The translations under genes were made by a program, and so were the position numbers. From Pseudomonadota bacterium (GTDB taxonomy: Bacteria; Pseudomonadota; Alphaproteobacteria; Rhizobiales; Rhizobiaceae): a DNA stretch of 64,000 bases. The notes beneath the pieces were generated by a model. It ran no database searches and was not told where the DNA came from. It was given only the letters and a program-made list of their open reading frames with translations. The stretch lies in contig JAEYDD010000074.1 of the NCBI GenBank assembly GCA_023404095.1, forward strand, positions 155,312 through 219,311, given 5' to 3'. Positions within the stretch are counted from its first letter, which is position 1; each line of letters opens with the position of its first letter. Positions 16,445 to 26,332 of the stretch are shown in pieces.

Positions 16445-16597
16445 ACCGAATCAGCTGTCTCGACGGCTCGGCAGCGGCTTAAACAAAATGTGACGATTTT
16501 TCGGCGGAGGCCACTTAACACGGGGCCACGATGCCCCATATGATCTTCTTGCATGCACGAGGATGTCCGATGTTCCCCGCAATCAGAGGACCTCAAC

Positions 16598-16840
16598 ATG
16601 AAGACATTCGTTGTATCGATCGCTGTCATGGCCTTTTCAGCCGTTAGTGCATTTGCAGCCACCACGACTTTCGACCGCGCACGGTTCGGTGACCCGATCA
16701 TTGCGTCCAACGAAAGCATGATCGACCTCACCGTGACCGGTTCGGTCGATGAGCCAATTTGCAAATTCGGCGTCAAGACGGTTCGCCGTTGCGTCGATCC
16801 ATCGGCCAAACCGATAGAAGAAGGCGTCCGCAAGGACTGA
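16598..16840 (+). CDS. Small secreted protein with Cys pair (80 aa)
   Basis: No recognised family. Signal peptide MKTFVVSIAVMAFSAVSAFA, then about 60 residues with two cysteines nine residues apart (ICKFGVKTVRRCV), which could form a disulfide in the periplasm. The start is preceded by GAGGACCTCAAC, nearly the same leader as in the next small gene. Codon use and signal peptide make it a convincing gene despite its size. Confidence 0.72.
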   Translation: MKTFVVSIAVMAFSAVSAFAATTTFDRARFGDPIIASNESMIDLTVTGSVDEPICKFGVKTVRRCVDPSAKPIEEGVRKD

Positions 16841-17120
16841 CCCAGACATTTATGAGGCCCCCAGATGACCGCCCATGCGGCGGGCGGTCAGGCGGGTGGT
16901 GTGTTCCTTCGGCGCGAATGCCGATACCCCGACATGAGCCTTTCTCAGAACCACGGCTGGCCTCGTGCTGGAGACCCTGGGGTCCGGTGCGACGCGTTTG
17001 TCCGACCAGTGCGCCGATCATTAATATTAGCCATACTTAAAATATGAAATGCGAGGCCTATATACGCCAGAGGGGCGTGAGGGAGCGAACGGACTGTCCG
17101 TCATATCCGAGGACCTCGAC
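16841..17120. other. Gap between the two small secreted protein genes
   Basis: 280 bases with no supported gene. A perfect hairpin GACCGCCC (16867-16874) / GGGCGGTC (16882-16889) follows the first small gene but has no T-run. Further on, 17025-17060 is AT-rich with a TATATA at 17054-17059, a plausible promoter area for the second small gene. Confidence 0.4.
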
Positions 17121-17363
17121 ATGAAGAAACTTGCGCTATCGGCTGCCGTCCTGGCGCTTTCCGCCACGACCGCCGCCGCCATTCCGAGCAGCTTCGGCTT
17201 ACCGCATTTCGTGCAAATTGACGACGGATGGCTTGGCGATGGCCGGGCCGATAGACCCGTGAGGGGATCGATCGGCCGGCACGCCTGCGATCAACCGCAC
17301 AGCGAATTGCGGTGTCCGGAATCCAGGGGCAACGACATTCGCGACACCGGACCGCGGAAGTGA
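17121..17363 (+). CDS. Small secreted protein with Cys pair (80 aa), second copy type
   Basis: 80 aa, exactly as long as the gene at 16598. Signal peptide MKKLALSAAVLALSATTAAA, then a hydrophilic, Gly/Arg/Asp-rich mature part with two cysteines eight residues apart (ACDQPHSELRCPE). The leader CGAGGACCTCGACATGAAG matches that of the neighbour at nearly every base, but the mature parts share little beyond the Cys pair. No known domain; role unknown. Confidence 0.6.
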   Translation: MKKLALSAAVLALSATTAAAIPSSFGLPHFVQIDDGWLGDGRADRPVRGSIGRHACDQPHSELRCPESRGNDIRDTGPRK

Positions 17364-17725
17364 ACGCACCTAACTGATCACTGTGACACCCCCGGGGGCT
17401 TGTAAACCGTGCCCGACCGCGGCGGGTCCGTTCGGGTGCCCGCATAACGCCTCACCTAAGGTAAGCCACGGCCGGCCGCCGCAACTATTTAGTGCTTCTT
17501 AATTTAAGCCTCACTCAAGCTTCGTGATCTAGCTTGCACTTGGCCAGCATACGGGACCGCAGAAGATCAGGAGCAGGACCGCACCCTCCCTGTCTTCTCG
17601 CGGTCCCTATGTGGCACAGCGCCGCCCGCGCGGCTTTGACCTTTTCTCTCCGCTTCTGCTTTGTTACAGCCACGGCGATGTCCGTGACGGCGGATGCAAT
17701 GCAGGTCAGAGAAGCGGAGACGGGA
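17364..17725. other. Intergenic region before the chorismate mutase gene
   Basis: 362 bases. Reading frames here lack good starts and are unsupported. The stretch 17485-17510 is AT-rich and holds an 11-base palindrome CTTAATTTAAG (17498-17508), possibly part of a promoter or operator. No terminator with a T-run is visible. Confidence 0.35.
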
Positions 17726-18022
17726 ATGCCCGATAAAGCAGCGGAATGCCAGACCATGGCGGATATCCGCGAGAACATCGACCGGATCGACAAGGAACTG
17801 ATGGCGCTCTTTGCCGAACGCTGGACGTTCATCGGTCGCGCCGCCGAGATCAAGGCCGGCCTGGGATTGAAGGCCGACATTCCGGCACGCGTCGACGAAG
17901 TGCGCGCCAATGCCCGAGAGAACGCCAAGGCGCATGGTCTGGACGAAGCCTTCTACGACGATCTGTGGAACAGGCTCATCCGTCATTCGATCGCCCACGA
18001 GGCCGGGAAGCTCGGCGAGTAA
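17726..18022 (+). CDS. AroQ-class chorismate mutase (PchB-like)
   Basis: 98 aa, all-helical AroQ fold. MADIRENIDRIDKELMALFAER and RAAEIKAG carry the conserved Arg/Lys residues that bind chorismate. The pattern and length (PchB is about 100 aa) resemble isochorismate pyruvate lyase/chorismate mutase PchB. It probably makes prephenate for Phe/Tyr synthesis, since no siderophore genes lie nearby. The start MPDKAAEC has GCGGAGA upstream and matches rhizobial homologues. Confidence 0.85.
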   Translation: MPDKAAECQTMADIRENIDRIDKELMALFAERWTFIGRAAEIKAGLGLKADIPARVDEVRANARENAKAHGLDEAFYDDLWNRLIRHSIAHEAGKLGE

Positions 18023-18049
18023 GGGCCGGGACGCAGACCCGGCTGCCTC
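18023..18049. terminator. Possible bidirectional hairpin between chorismate mutase and galE
   Basis: Stem GCCGGG (18025-18030) / CCCGGC (18038-18043) with a seven-base loop in the short gap between convergent genes. No T-run on either side, so termination is only a possibility. Confidence 0.3.
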
Positions 18050-19042
18050 TCACATCTGGTTGCGGCGGGCGAGATGGTCTTCCCAGTCGAGCGCGGTACG
18101 GACGATGAAGGCCAGGTCGTCATATTGCGGCTGCCAGTTCAATTCCTTCATGGCAACCGCGGGATTGGCGACGATCGACACCGCATCGCCGGGCCTGCGG
18201 CCGGCCACACGCACCGGGAAATCGACGCCGGAAACCTCCTTGACCCGGTTCAAAACCTCGAAAACCGAGAAGCCGCGGCCATAGCCGCAATTGGCGACGA
18301 TCGATCCGCCGCCTGCGCGCATGCGCTCCAGGGCCTTGAGATGGGCGTTGGCGAGGTCGGACACGTGGATGTAATCGCGCACGCAGGTTCCGTCCGGCGT
18401 CGCATAATCCGTGCCGTAAACGTCCATGCCCTGCCGCTTGCCAAGCGCCGCCTCGGAGGCAACCTTGATCAGGTGCGTCGCGCCCTTTGTCGACTGGCCG
18501 GTGCGTCCGCGCGGGTCGGCGCCGGCGACATTGAAATAGCGTAGCGCCGTATAGGCGAAGTCATGCGCAAGGGACGTGTCACGCAGCATGATCTCCGTCA
18601 TCAGCTTCGAGGAACCGTAGGGCGATTCGGGCCGCAGGGGTTCGGTCTCGACGACCGGGTCCGCCGTCTGGGGGGTGCCGTAGACGGCAGCGGTGGAGGA
18701 GAAGACGAAATGTGGCACCTTCGCCTCGACTGCGGCCGCAATCAGCGCCCGCGACTTGACGGTATTGTTCTCGTAGTAGCTCAGCGGATCGGCCACGGAT
18801 TCCGGAACGATGATGGAGCCGGCGAAGTGAATGATCGCATCGATCGCGTTCTCGGCGAAGATCTGCCGGAGCAGGTCGCGATCGGCGATATCGCCTTCGT
18901 AGAAGCGGGCCTCCGGGGCGATCGCCCAGCGAAAACCGGTCGACAACCGGTCGATCACCACGACCTCCTCGCCTGCATCGCAGAGCGCCCAGACCATATG
19001 CGAGCCGATGTAGCCCGCTCCGCCCGTCACCAATACAGCCAT
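18050..19042 (-). CDS. galE: UDP-glucose 4-epimerase
   Basis: 330-aa extended short-chain dehydrogenase/reductase. TGGAGYIGSHM binds NAD, SSTAAVYG carries the catalytic Ser/Thr, and SPYGSSK the Tyr-Lys pair. ALRYFNVAGADP and CVRDYIHVSDLA are GalE signatures. It interconverts UDP-glucose and UDP-galactose for exopolysaccharide and lipopolysaccharide synthesis; the rhizobial homologue is also called exoB. It is convergent with the chorismate mutase gene and 70 bases beyond the end of the aminotransferase gene. Confidence 0.93.
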   Translation of the reverse strand: MAVLVTGGAGYIGSHMVWALCDAGEEVVVIDRLSTGFRWAIAPEARFYEGDIADRDLLRQIFAENAIDAIIHFAGSIIVPESVADPLSYYENNTVKSRALIAAAVEAKVPHFVFSSTAAVYGTPQTADPVVETEPLRPESPYGSSKLMTEIMLRDTSLAHDFAYTALRYFNVAGADPRGRTGQSTKGATHLIKVASEAALGKRQGMDVYGTDYATPDGTCVRDYIHVSDLANAHLKALERMRAGGGSIVANCGYGRGFSVFEVLNRVKEVSGVDFPVRVAGRRPGDAVSIVANPAVAMKELNWQPQYDDLAFIVRTALDWEDHLARRNQM

Positions 19043-19112
19043 CCGATGTCCCCTCGTCTGTTTAAAGTTGGCGCATAAAAGCGCGCCCGTAACAAAGAAG
19101 CAAATGTGGCGA

Positions 19113-20279
19113 TCAGAGGGCGGCGATGTAGCGCGACAAGCGCTCGGCCGCTTCAGCCACCTGCGCCGTGTCGCGCAGGAAGCAGGCGCGCATGAACAAC
19201 GATCCGCCCTCGCCGAACGCAGTGCCGGGCGCGAGTCCGACGCCGGTCTTGTCGACGATGTCGAGAGCGGCCCTGCGGGCGTCCTGCACCCCGTCGATCT
19301 TCAGGAAGGCATAGATCGCACCGTCCGGCTTCAGCGTCTCCACCCTGTTGGTCGCAATCAGCGCGTCGCAGAGCAGATCTCTTGCCCGGGTGGCCTTGTC
19401 GATATTGGCGCGCACGAAATCGTCACCATCGTCGAGCGCCGCAATCGCACCTTTCTGCATGAACTGCGCGACGCCGGAGGTCGAGTACTGGACGAGGTTT
19501 TCGATCACCTGCCCCATCTGCGGAGGTGCTACCATCCAGCCGACGCGCCAGCCGGTCATGGACCAGTTCTTCGAAAAGGAGTTGACGAAGACGACACGGT
19601 CGCCGTCCTCCATCACGTCGAGGAAGGACGGCGACCGACCGCCGGCATAGTGATAGAGCGCATAGATCTCGTCGGCGATGATCCACAGACCTTTCCGGCG
19701 CGCGACCTCGATGATCGCCCGAAGATCGTCCTGGGCTGCGGTCCAGCCGGTGGGGTTGGAAGGTGTGTTGACGAACAGCGCCTTGGTGCGCGGGGTGATC
19801 GCAGCCTCGACCCGTGAAAGGTCCAGCCGCCAGCGACCGTCGGCGAACTGCAGCGGTACGGCGCGCGGATGAGCGCCCGCAATCGATGCGGCGGCGGCGA
19901 AATTCGGCCAGGCCGGCGAGAGATAGACGATCTCGTCGCCGGGCGAGGAAAGCGCCTGCACCGCGAGCTGGATCGCCTGCATGCCGGAACCGACCACATA
20001 GAAATGTTCCGGGGAGAGGCTGTGGCCGAACTGGCGTTCGTAATAGCGTGAAAGGGCCTGGCGCAGTTCGGGAATGCCGCGCTGCCAAGTGTAAAAAGTC
20101 TCGCCGGCCTTCATCGCTTCCATCGCGGCGTCGGAGATGAAAGCAGGCGTGGGAAGATCGCCTTCCCCGACCCACAGCGGGATAAGCCCATCGCGGCCGC
20201 GCGCATAATTGACCAGTTCTACGATGCCGCTTTCGGGCGCCTGCAGGGCGCGGGGGCTCACATTGCCGAGAATGTCCAT
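19113..20279 (-). CDS. Class I/II pyridoxal phosphate aminotransferase
   Basis: 388 aa, fold-type I. Motifs: PLWVGEGDLPTP, VNTPSNPTGWT, ADEIYALYHY and the PLP lysine in NSFSKNWSMTGWRVGW. It belongs to the aspartate/aromatic-like aminotransferases; the amino donor cannot be assigned. The start at 20279 is chosen over one 27 bases earlier because GGAGACAAG directly precedes it and MDILGNVSPRA fits the family. It is distinct from the AruH-like enzyme at 9116. Confidence 0.88.
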   Translation of the reverse strand: MDILGNVSPRALQAPESGIVELVNYARGRDGLIPLWVGEGDLPTPAFISDAAMEAMKAGETFYTWQRGIPELRQALSRYYERQFGHSLSPEHFYVVGSGMQAIQLAVQALSSPGDEIVYLSPAWPNFAAAASIAGAHPRAVPLQFADGRWRLDLSRVEAAITPRTKALFVNTPSNPTGWTAAQDDLRAIIEVARRKGLWIIADEIYALYHYAGGRSPSFLDVMEDGDRVVFVNSFSKNWSMTGWRVGWMVAPPQMGQVIENLVQYSTSGVAQFMQKGAIAALDDGDDFVRANIDKATRARDLLCDALIATNRVETLKPDGAIYAFLKIDGVQDARRAALDIVDKTGVGLAPGTAFGEGGSLFMRACFLRDTAQVAEAAERLSRYIAAL

Positions 20280-20426
20280 CTTGTCTCCGTCGGGGAACGC
20301 CGCCAAACCAGCCCATCTCTAGCGGCAAACGCAAGCGCTTTCACGCCAGTTTATCTGACGCTCCGATCGATTTCGGTGATGGGAAATGGAGGCCTCGGCG
20401 GCTGGCGCACCGAGGCGGCGTCCGGT

Positions 20427-20858
20427 TCAGACCGCGGGGCGGCTTTTCAAGAGGTCGCGAATCTCCGTCAGCAGTGCCACATCCGCCGGCGGGGGACCGG
20501 CTTCTTCGGCCTTCTGCTTTTCGACGCTGGCGCGGACGCGGTTCACGCCCTTGACCATGAGGAAGATGATCCACGCGAGGATGACGAAGTTGAGTGCGAC
20601 GGTGATGAAGTTGCCGTAGGCGAAGACGGCGCCCTGCTCGCGGGCGGCTGCAAGCGTGCTTGCGGTCACGTTCGACGAAAGCGGCAGGAAGTAGTTCGAG
20701 AAATCGAACCCGCCACCCGTCAACGCGCCGACGATCGGCATCACCAGATCGTTGACGATCGAGTCGACGATCCTGCTGAAAGCGGCACCGATGATCACAC
20801 CGACGGCAAGGTCCATGACGTTGCCTCGAGCGATGAACGCCTTGAATTCGTTGAGCAT
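20427..20858 (-). CDS. mscL: Large-conductance mechanosensitive channel
   Basis: 143 aa. [24 protein letters not shown] is the classic MscL N-terminus, followed by [18 protein letters not shown], the second helix after [16 protein letters not shown], and a C-terminal cytoplasmic helix. The pentamer opens under membrane tension to release solutes on osmotic downshift. An AGGAG site lies upstream. The gene is divergent from the hybrid kinase at 21061. Confidence 0.96.
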   Translation of the reverse strand: MLNEFKAFIARGNVMDLAVGVIIGAAFSRIVDSIVNDLVMPIVGALTGGGFDFSNYFLPLSSNVTASTLAAAREQGAVFAYGNFITVALNFVILAWIIFLMVKGVNRVRASVEKQKAEEAGPPPADVALLTEIRDLLKSRPAV

Positions 20859-21060
20859 GCGCCTCTCCTGTTGCTGCGTGCGGTTCAAACTAGTTGAGTT
20901 TTTCTCCGGATGGAACCACTCCGGCGCGATCAACCGCAGTTTCTGCAATCGGGCGGAGATTTCGGACTTAAGGCTAAGCGACGTCGGATTTTCTTCGTGG
21001 ATTGAATGGCCTATGGTTTCCGGCAGGCGGGCGGGGAGGCCCGCCGGTTCCGGAGAAACC

Positions 21061-24000
21061 ATGCTATCTGGCTGGACCATTTTTGCCGCGGCCTTCGCTT
21101 ATCTGCTGCTGCTCTTCGCCGTGGCGACCTACGGCGACCGGCGGTCGCGCACCCCGGACGCGGCAAGCCGCGGGCGGCCGATGGTCTATGCGATGAGCCT
21201 TGCGATCTACTGCACCTCCTGGACCTATTTCGGCGGCGTTGGGCTTGCAAGCGCGCAGGGGCTGGAGTTCTTCGGGATCTATATCGGGCCGATTCTGATG
21301 TTCACGCTCGGCCTGCCGCTGATCCGACGCATCGTCAGCCTCGCCAAGTCCGAGCGGCTGACGTCGATCGCCGACTTTGTCGGCGCGCGCTACGGCAAGA
21401 GCCCGGGTGTCGCGGCCATCGTGGCGCTCATCGCTCTGATCGGCGCCGTCCCCTATATCGCGCTTCAGTTGAAGGCCGTCTCGAGTTCGGTCAAGGTCGT
21501 GGTCGATTTCTACGAATACGGCTTCGGCGAAAGCCACGCCTTCATCGACCTGCCGCTCATCGTGTCGCTCTGCCTGGCCTGTTTCGCGGTGGTCTTCGGC
21601 ACCCGCCATACGGATGCGACGGAACATCAGGACGGCCTGATCCTGGCGATCTCGATGGAGTCGGTCGTCAAGCTGGTCGCCTTCGCGGCCGTCGGCATAT
21701 ACGTCGTCTACTTCATGTTCGACGGCCTCGGCGACCTCTGGCTTCGCGCTGCCGAGAACGAGCACGTGACGGCGGCGCTCTCACACGAGACCCCGATCGC
21801 GCGCTGGCTGCTTCTCGTCGTACTTTCGGCGTTTGCGATCGTGATGCTGCCGCGGCAGTTCCATGTAACGGTGGTGGAAAACCGCACCGACGGCGAACTC
21901 CGCACGGCCGGGCTGCTGTTCCCGCTATACCTTCTGGCGATCAACCTGTTCGTCCTGCCCGTCGCCATCGGCGGCCTCATCGCCTTCCAAGGGCTCGGCG
22001 ATTCCGACCTCTACGTATTGGCGCTGCCGCTTGCGCAGGGCCAGCCCCTGTTGACGCTCATTTCCTTCATTGGCGGCTTTTCCGCCGCAACCGCCATGGT
22101 CATCGTGGAATGCGTCGCGTTGTCTATCATGATCTCCAATGACATCGTCATTCCGGTGGTGCTGCGGCGAAACCTGATCGGGCGCGGCGAACCGCACGAA
22201 GACCTGACACGCACCCTGCTTCTGATCCGGCGCTTCTCGATCTTTTTCGTACTGCTGCTCGGCTACGCCTACTACCGGTTCTCGACCTCCAGCGCAGGGC
22301 TTGCCTCCATCGGCCTTCTGGCGTTCGCGGCCATTGCGCAGATTGCGCCCGCCCTCCTCGGCGGCCTTGTGTGGCGGCAGGCCAATGCCCGTGGCGCCAT
22401 CGCGGGGATGGTGTCGGGTCTCCTCGTCTGGGGCTATCTGCTGTTTCTGCCGAGCCTCGGCGTCAGCGACAATTCCGGCATCGCATCGACGGTCTTGGGC
22501 TTCCTGCTTCCCGGCGCGACGATTCTTTCCGGCGAACAGGCCGACCCGCTGGTGGCTGCCTCGGTCCTGTCGCTGATCGTCAATGTGGCAGCCTTCGTCA
22601 TCGGCTCCCTGTCGCGCGGCACCACCAACATCGAACGCCTGCAGGCCAACATCTTCATCCGCACCCGGCCGCAGCTCGAGCGCGCCTTTCGGGGCAACAA
22701 GACGAAGGTGACGGTGCGCGACCTGAAAAGCGCCGTCTCCACCTATCTCGGCGAGGAGCGCACGGAGCGGTCGTTCCACACCTATGAACGCCAACTCGGC
22801 CGCTGGCTGGAAGACAGTGCGCCGGCGGACATCGCGCTGGTGCATTTCTCCGAGCAGGTCCTTGGCAGTGCGATCGGCTCTTCGTCCGCCCGCCTCGTCC
22901 TGTCCCTGACCCTGCAACGGATCGACGAGACGGCGGCGGATACGAGCTGGCTGCTCGACCAGGCGAGCGAGGCGCTGCAATATAACCAGGGCATGCTGCA
23001 GACCGCGCTCGGCCAGATGGACCAGGGCATCGCCGTGTTCGACAGCTCGGGCAATCTCACAGTCTGGAACCGGCGCTTCCGCGAACTGCTCGACCTCCCC
23101 GAGCAGGTCGGGCAGGTGGGCTTCGCCCTCAGCGAAATGATCGACATCCTCGTCGCGGAAGGCCACATCGCCGCCAGTGAACGGCGGGCGATCCTCGATG
23201 GCGTCATGAATTTCGACCAGCCGTTCCAGCTCGTGCTTTCGGGCGGACGCCGGATCGTGGAAGTCCTCTCCAATGCGATGCCGGCACGCGGGTTCGTCGC
23301 CACCTTTACCGACATCACCGAGCGCGTCGAGGCCGACCGTGCGCTCAAGCTTGCCAACGAGACGCTGGAATTGCGCGTGGCCGAGCGGACGGCGGAGCTG
23401 ACCCGGGTCAACAAGGAGCTTGCCGAGGCGCGCGCGGCGGCCGAGGAGGCCAATCTCGGCAAGACGCGCTTCTTCGCCGCCGCGGGCCACGACATCCTGC
23501 AGCCACTGAATGCGGCGCGGCTCTATTCCTCCTCGCTGGTCGAACGGCTTGGCGACACGGACAACCACATGCTGGTGCGCAACATCGATTCCTCGCTGGA
23601 ATCGGTGGAGACGATCCTGGGTGCCGTGCTCGACATTTCCCGCCTCGACACCGGCGCCATGAAGCCGCGCATGCAAGCGGTCCGGCTGGACGAGCTGTTC
23701 AAGCGGATCGAAACCGATTTTGCACCCATGGCACGCGCAAAGAACCTTTCGTTGAAGGTCGTTTCCACGTCGCTTGCCGTGCGCAGCGACCCGAACCTCC
23801 TGCGCCGGCTGGTACAGAACCTGGTATCCAATGCGATTAAGTATACCAATAGCGGCAAGGTGCTTGTCGGCGTGCGCCGACAGGGAGGTAGCGCCTTCAT
23901 TCAGGTGCTCGACACTGGCATCGGTATTCCGCCGTCGAAGTTCCGCACCGTGTTCAAGGAGTTCGCCCGCCTCGACGAGGGTGCCAGAAATGCGCCGGGC

Positions 24001-24564
24001 CTCGGTCTCGGCCTTTCCATCGTCGATCGCATCTCGCGCGTCCTCGGCCACGCCGTCGATCTGCAATCGGTTCCCGGGCGCGGCACCAGCTTCAAGGTCC
24101 GGGTGCCGGTCGAGGCGGCAGCGAGCGGGAAGAAGGCAGTTGCTCCGAACGAGGCGCCGCCGGTGGCCGAACCGCTACGCGGCCTGCGGGTTCTCTGCAT
24201 CGACAACGAGCCGGCAATCCTGGAGGGCATGCGGGTGCTGCTTTCGGGCTGGGGCTGCGAAGTCGTCACGGCCGATTCGCTGCCGGCGGTCGAGGCGCTG
24301 ATTTCCACACCCATCGACCCGCCGCACGCGGTGATCGCCGACTACCACCTCGGCGTGGGAACCGGGATCGACGCGATCGACCGGCTTCGCAAGGCCTTCG
24401 GGGCGGAACTACCCGGCCTGCTCGTCACCGCGGACCGCTCGGCCGACGTGCGTGCGCTTTCCGAAAGCCGGGATATCGTGCTGCAAAACAAACCCGTCCG
24501 CCCGGCCTCGATGCGGGCCTGGCTGACACGTCTGGCAAGCCTGGAGAAGGCGGCTGCGGAATAG
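21061..24564 (+). CDS. Hybrid sensor kinase with SLC5 transporter domain (CrbS-like)
   Basis: 1167 aa. Residues 1 to about 500 form a sodium:solute symporter domain with some 13 helices ([33 protein letters not shown] region). A PAS domain (about 630-760; [16 protein letters not shown]) follows, then the HisKA site [14 protein letters not shown] (His near 810), the ATPase N-box [10 protein letters not shown] with DTGIGIP and GLGLGLSI, and a receiver with its Asp in IADYHL (about 1093). This order is that of CrbS/MxtR kinases, which control acetate use through acs. Its likely partner, a LuxR-type regulator, is convergent at 24716. A second ATG-rich upstream extension is not credible because it overlaps mscL. 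Confidence 0.9.
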   Translation: MLSGWTIFAAAFAYLLLLFAVATYGDRRSRTPDAASRGRPMVYAMSLAIYCTSWTYFGGVGLASAQGLEFFGIYIGPILMFTLGLPLIRRIVSLAKSERLTSIADFVGARYGKSPGVAAIVALIALIGAVPYIALQLKAVSSSVKVVVDFYEYGFGESHAFIDLPLIVSLCLACFAVVFGTRHTDATEHQDGLILAISMESVVKLVAFAAVGIYVVYFMFDGLGDLWLRAAENEHVTAALSHETPIARWLLLVVLSAFAIVMLPRQFHVTVVENRTDGELRTAGLLFPLYLLAINLFVLPVAIGGLIAFQGLGDSDLYVLALPLAQGQPLLTLISFIGGFSAATAMVIVECVALSIMISNDIVIPVVLRRNLIGRGEPHEDLTRTLLLIRRFSIFFVLLLGYAYYRFSTSSAGLASIGLLAFAAIAQIAPALLGGLVWRQANARGAIAGMVSGLLVWGYLLFLPSLGVSDNSGIASTVLGFLLPGATILSGEQADPLVAASVLSLIVNVAAFVIGSLSRGTTNIERLQANIFIRTRPQLERAFRGNKTKVTVRDLKSAVSTYLGEERTERSFHTYERQLGRWLEDSAPADIALVHFSEQVLGSAIGSSSARLVLSLTLQRIDETAADTSWLLDQASEALQYNQGMLQTALGQMDQGIAVFDSSGNLTVWNRRFRELLDLPEQVGQVGFALSEMIDILVAEGHIAASERRAILDGVMNFDQPFQLVLSGGRRIVEVLSNAMPARGFVATFTDITERVEADRALKLANETLELRVAERTAELTRVNKELAEARAAAEEANLGKTRFFAAAGHDILQPLNAARLYSSSLVERLGDTDNHMLVRNIDSSLESVETILGAVLDISRLDTGAMKPRMQAVRLDELFKRIETDFAPMARAKNLSLKVVSTSLAVRSDPNLLRRLVQNLVSNAIKYTNSGKVLVGVRRQGGSAFIQVLDTGIGIPPSKFRTVFKEFARLDEGARNAPGLGLGLSIVDRISRVLGHAVDLQSVPGRGTSFKVRVPVEAAASGKKAVAPNEAPPVAEPLRGLRVLCIDNEPAILEGMRVLLSGWGCEVVTADSLPAVEALISTPIDPPHAVIADYHLGVGTGIDAIDRLRKAFGAELPGLLVTADRSADVRALSESRDIVLQNKPVRPASMRAWLTRLASLEKAAAE

Positions 24565-24715
24565 CCGGCATCAATGAAGGCGAACATCGTTTCCGAAATG
24601 GCACGGAGGGCTGGCAAGGTGGCCTTGCCATGCCGGCGCAGATCTATACGCGATGCCTATGCCTCTCTCGCGTCAGAACCTGCCGCCAACGTATCGTGGG
24701 CGGCGTGTCGGAGGA
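24565..24715. other. Convergent gap between kinase and response regulator genes
   Basis: 151 bases. A perfect eight-base hairpin TGGCAAGG (24612-24619) / CCTTGCCA (24623-24630) with a three-base loop could stop transcription from either side, though no T-run follows. Confidence 0.35.
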
Positions 24716-25369
24716 TCAGGCGGCAGCGGCGGGCGAGGCGATCTTGCCGAGCTGGATGACGGCCTGCGTGCGGCTGTCGACGTTGAGCTTCAGCAGGATC
24801 GCCGACACATGCGCCTTGATCGTCGCCTCGGAGACGCCGAGCTCGTAGGCGATCTGCTTGTTGAGCAGGCCTTCCGCCAGCATCGACAACACCCGCGACT
24901 GCTGCGGGGTGAGCGTGCGCAGGCGGCCGATCAACTCCCCGATCTCCGCGTCCGGCTCGGCGCCGCGCTGATAGCCGCCGGGCGTGTAGATGTTGCCATC
25001 GAGAACGGCTGTGATCCCCTCGCGGATCTCCTCGATCGAGGCCGACTTGGAGATGAAGCCGGATGCGCCGAGATCAAGGGCGCGGCGGATCGTGGCCGAA
25101 TCGTCGCTCGCGGAGACGATGACCACCGGCAGCCCCGGCTGTTCGGCCCTGAGCGTGATCAGGCCGGAGAGCCCGCTTGCCCCCGGCATGGAGAGATCCA
25201 GCAGGATGAGATCGGCATCCGGATTTTGCGAAGCGGCGGCGCGCGCAGTTTCGAAATCGCCTGCCTCTAGGACGACGGGATGAGCCGCCATGCCAAGCAG
25301 CGCCTGTCGCAGCGCGCCCCTGAACAGCGGATGGTCGTCAGCGATGATGATCGTCATGCCTGTCGTCAT
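24716..25369 (-). CDS. LuxR-family response regulator (CrbR-like)
   Basis: 217 aa. Receiver domain with the acidic pair ADDHPLF and phosphoacceptor Asp58 in LILLDLSMPG, then a C-terminal helix-turn-helix LTPQQSRVLSMLAEGLLNKQIAYELGVSEATIKAHV trimmed to the NarL/LuxR class. It resembles CrbR, the regulator paired with CrbS-type kinases that activates acetyl-CoA synthetase. The ATG at 25369 has GGGAGG nine bases upstream; a second ATG 12 bases later has a poorer site. Confidence 0.88.
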   Translation of the reverse strand: MTTGMTIIIADDHPLFRGALRQALLGMAAHPVVLEAGDFETARAAASQNPDADLILLDLSMPGASGLSGLITLRAEQPGLPVVIVSASDDSATIRRALDLGASGFISKSASIEEIREGITAVLDGNIYTPGGYQRGAEPDAEIGELIGRLRTLTPQQSRVLSMLAEGLLNKQIAYELGVSEATIKAHVSAILLKLNVDSRTQAVIQLGKIASPAAAA

Positions 25370-25442
25370 GCGGGCTCCCTCCCAAGAGCACGGTCACGAA
25401 AGGTCCGCCGGAATAGCAGTGGCAGAAATCACGGCGGCGCGC

Positions 25443-25874
25443 TCAGGTCCTGTCAGGCAACGGTTCTGTCTGGGGAGCGGCTTTATCCTCCTCGCCCTCC
25501 AGATTTTTAACGATTGCCATAAAGCGCTGCATCATTCTTTCCATGATGCCCATGGTCCGGTCAATCTCTTCATCCGTCGGAAGGCGTGGTTTGGGTACGG
25601 AAAGCGTGGATTCCTGCACCTTTTCCAACGCTTCCACACGACGCGTCAGCAGATCGAGCTCATCTTCGAAGGCTTTGCGTTCATCGGCCGCCATGCGGCA
25701 GGCGATCTGGCCGGCGCTCTCCTTGCAGATAGAGACTTCCCCAGTAACGGTATCGAGCCGCACGAATCCATCGGCAGTCCGCTCCATCTGGTAACGCCCC
25801 TCGCCTTCGGCAAATCCTGATGCGGGCAGCAGAAGCGCCGTGAGCGAGACCAGACCGACAATCATTCCGCGCAT
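25443..25874 (-). CDS. Secreted coiled-coil protein, Rhizobiales type
   Basis: 143 aa with a signal peptide (MRGMIVGLVSLTALLLPASGFA). A short beta segment (YQMERTADGFVRLDTVTGEVSIC) with two cysteines precedes a helical coiled-coil-like region (AFEDELDLLTRRVEALEKV) and a charged tail. Proteins of this pattern are common in Rhizobiales with no assigned role. The two cysteines, nine residues apart, could pair in the periplasm. Confidence 0.75.
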   Translation of the reverse strand: MRGMIVGLVSLTALLLPASGFAEGEGRYQMERTADGFVRLDTVTGEVSICKESAGQIACRMAADERKAFEDELDLLTRRVEALEKVQESTLSVPKPRLPTDEEIDRTMGIMERMMQRFMAIVKNLEGEEDKAAPQTEPLPDRT

Positions 25875-25986
25875 GCAATATCCTCCTCAAAAAGCGCTCC
25901 CGGATCGCGAATTCACCGTGGACTTTCCTGCCGCAATGCTGCAAGCGCTAGCCGGGAAGCCACCCGCACCGAGCAGGAAGAGCGCC

Positions 25987-26331
25987 ATGTCCGAAATAAT
26001 ATACAAGATCGTTCCGACAAGTCTGTGGCAATCGGCACGCGAGAGGGGCAGCTTCGAGGGGGCGCCGGTCGATCTTGCTGACGGATTCATCCATTTCTCC
26101 ACCGCCGCCCAGGCGCCGGAAACGGCCGCGAAGCACTTCGCCGGCCAGTCCGACCTGCTGCTCGTTGCGATCGACGGTGCAGCGCTGGGTGCGGCCCTCG
26201 TCTACGAACCATCGCGCGGCGGACAGCTCTTTCCCCATCTCTACGGCGCGCTGCCGCTGGATGCGGTGCTTTGGGAAAAGTCCCTTCCGCTCGGCGCCAA
26301 CGGCACCCACCAGTTTCCGGAGATGAACTGA
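25987..26331 (+). CDS. DUF952 family protein
   Basis: 114 aa. IIYKIVPTSLWQSARERGSFEGAPVDLADGFIHFSTAAQ is the DUF952 hallmark (here given as adjoining segments), followed by HLYGALPLDAV. The fold resembles ADP-ribosyl-type or glutathione-binding folds but no activity is established. The start has no strong ribosome binding site. One base separates it from pyrD, so the two are probably co-transcribed. Confidence 0.88.
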   Translation: MSEIIYKIVPTSLWQSARERGSFEGAPVDLADGFIHFSTAAQAPETAAKHFAGQSDLLLVAIDGAALGAALVYEPSRGGQLFPHLYGALPLDAVLWEKSLPLGANGTHQFPEMN

Positions 26332-26332
26332 C

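Noticed and set aside
16867..16889. Perfect hairpin as a terminator for the first small secreted gene
   Set aside because: Stem is good but no T-run follows on either strand; kept only as a note.
21925..24066. A 713-codon minus-strand open frame opposite the hybrid kinase
   Set aside because: Arises from GC-biased third codon positions; kinase, PAS and transporter motifs are all on the plus strand.
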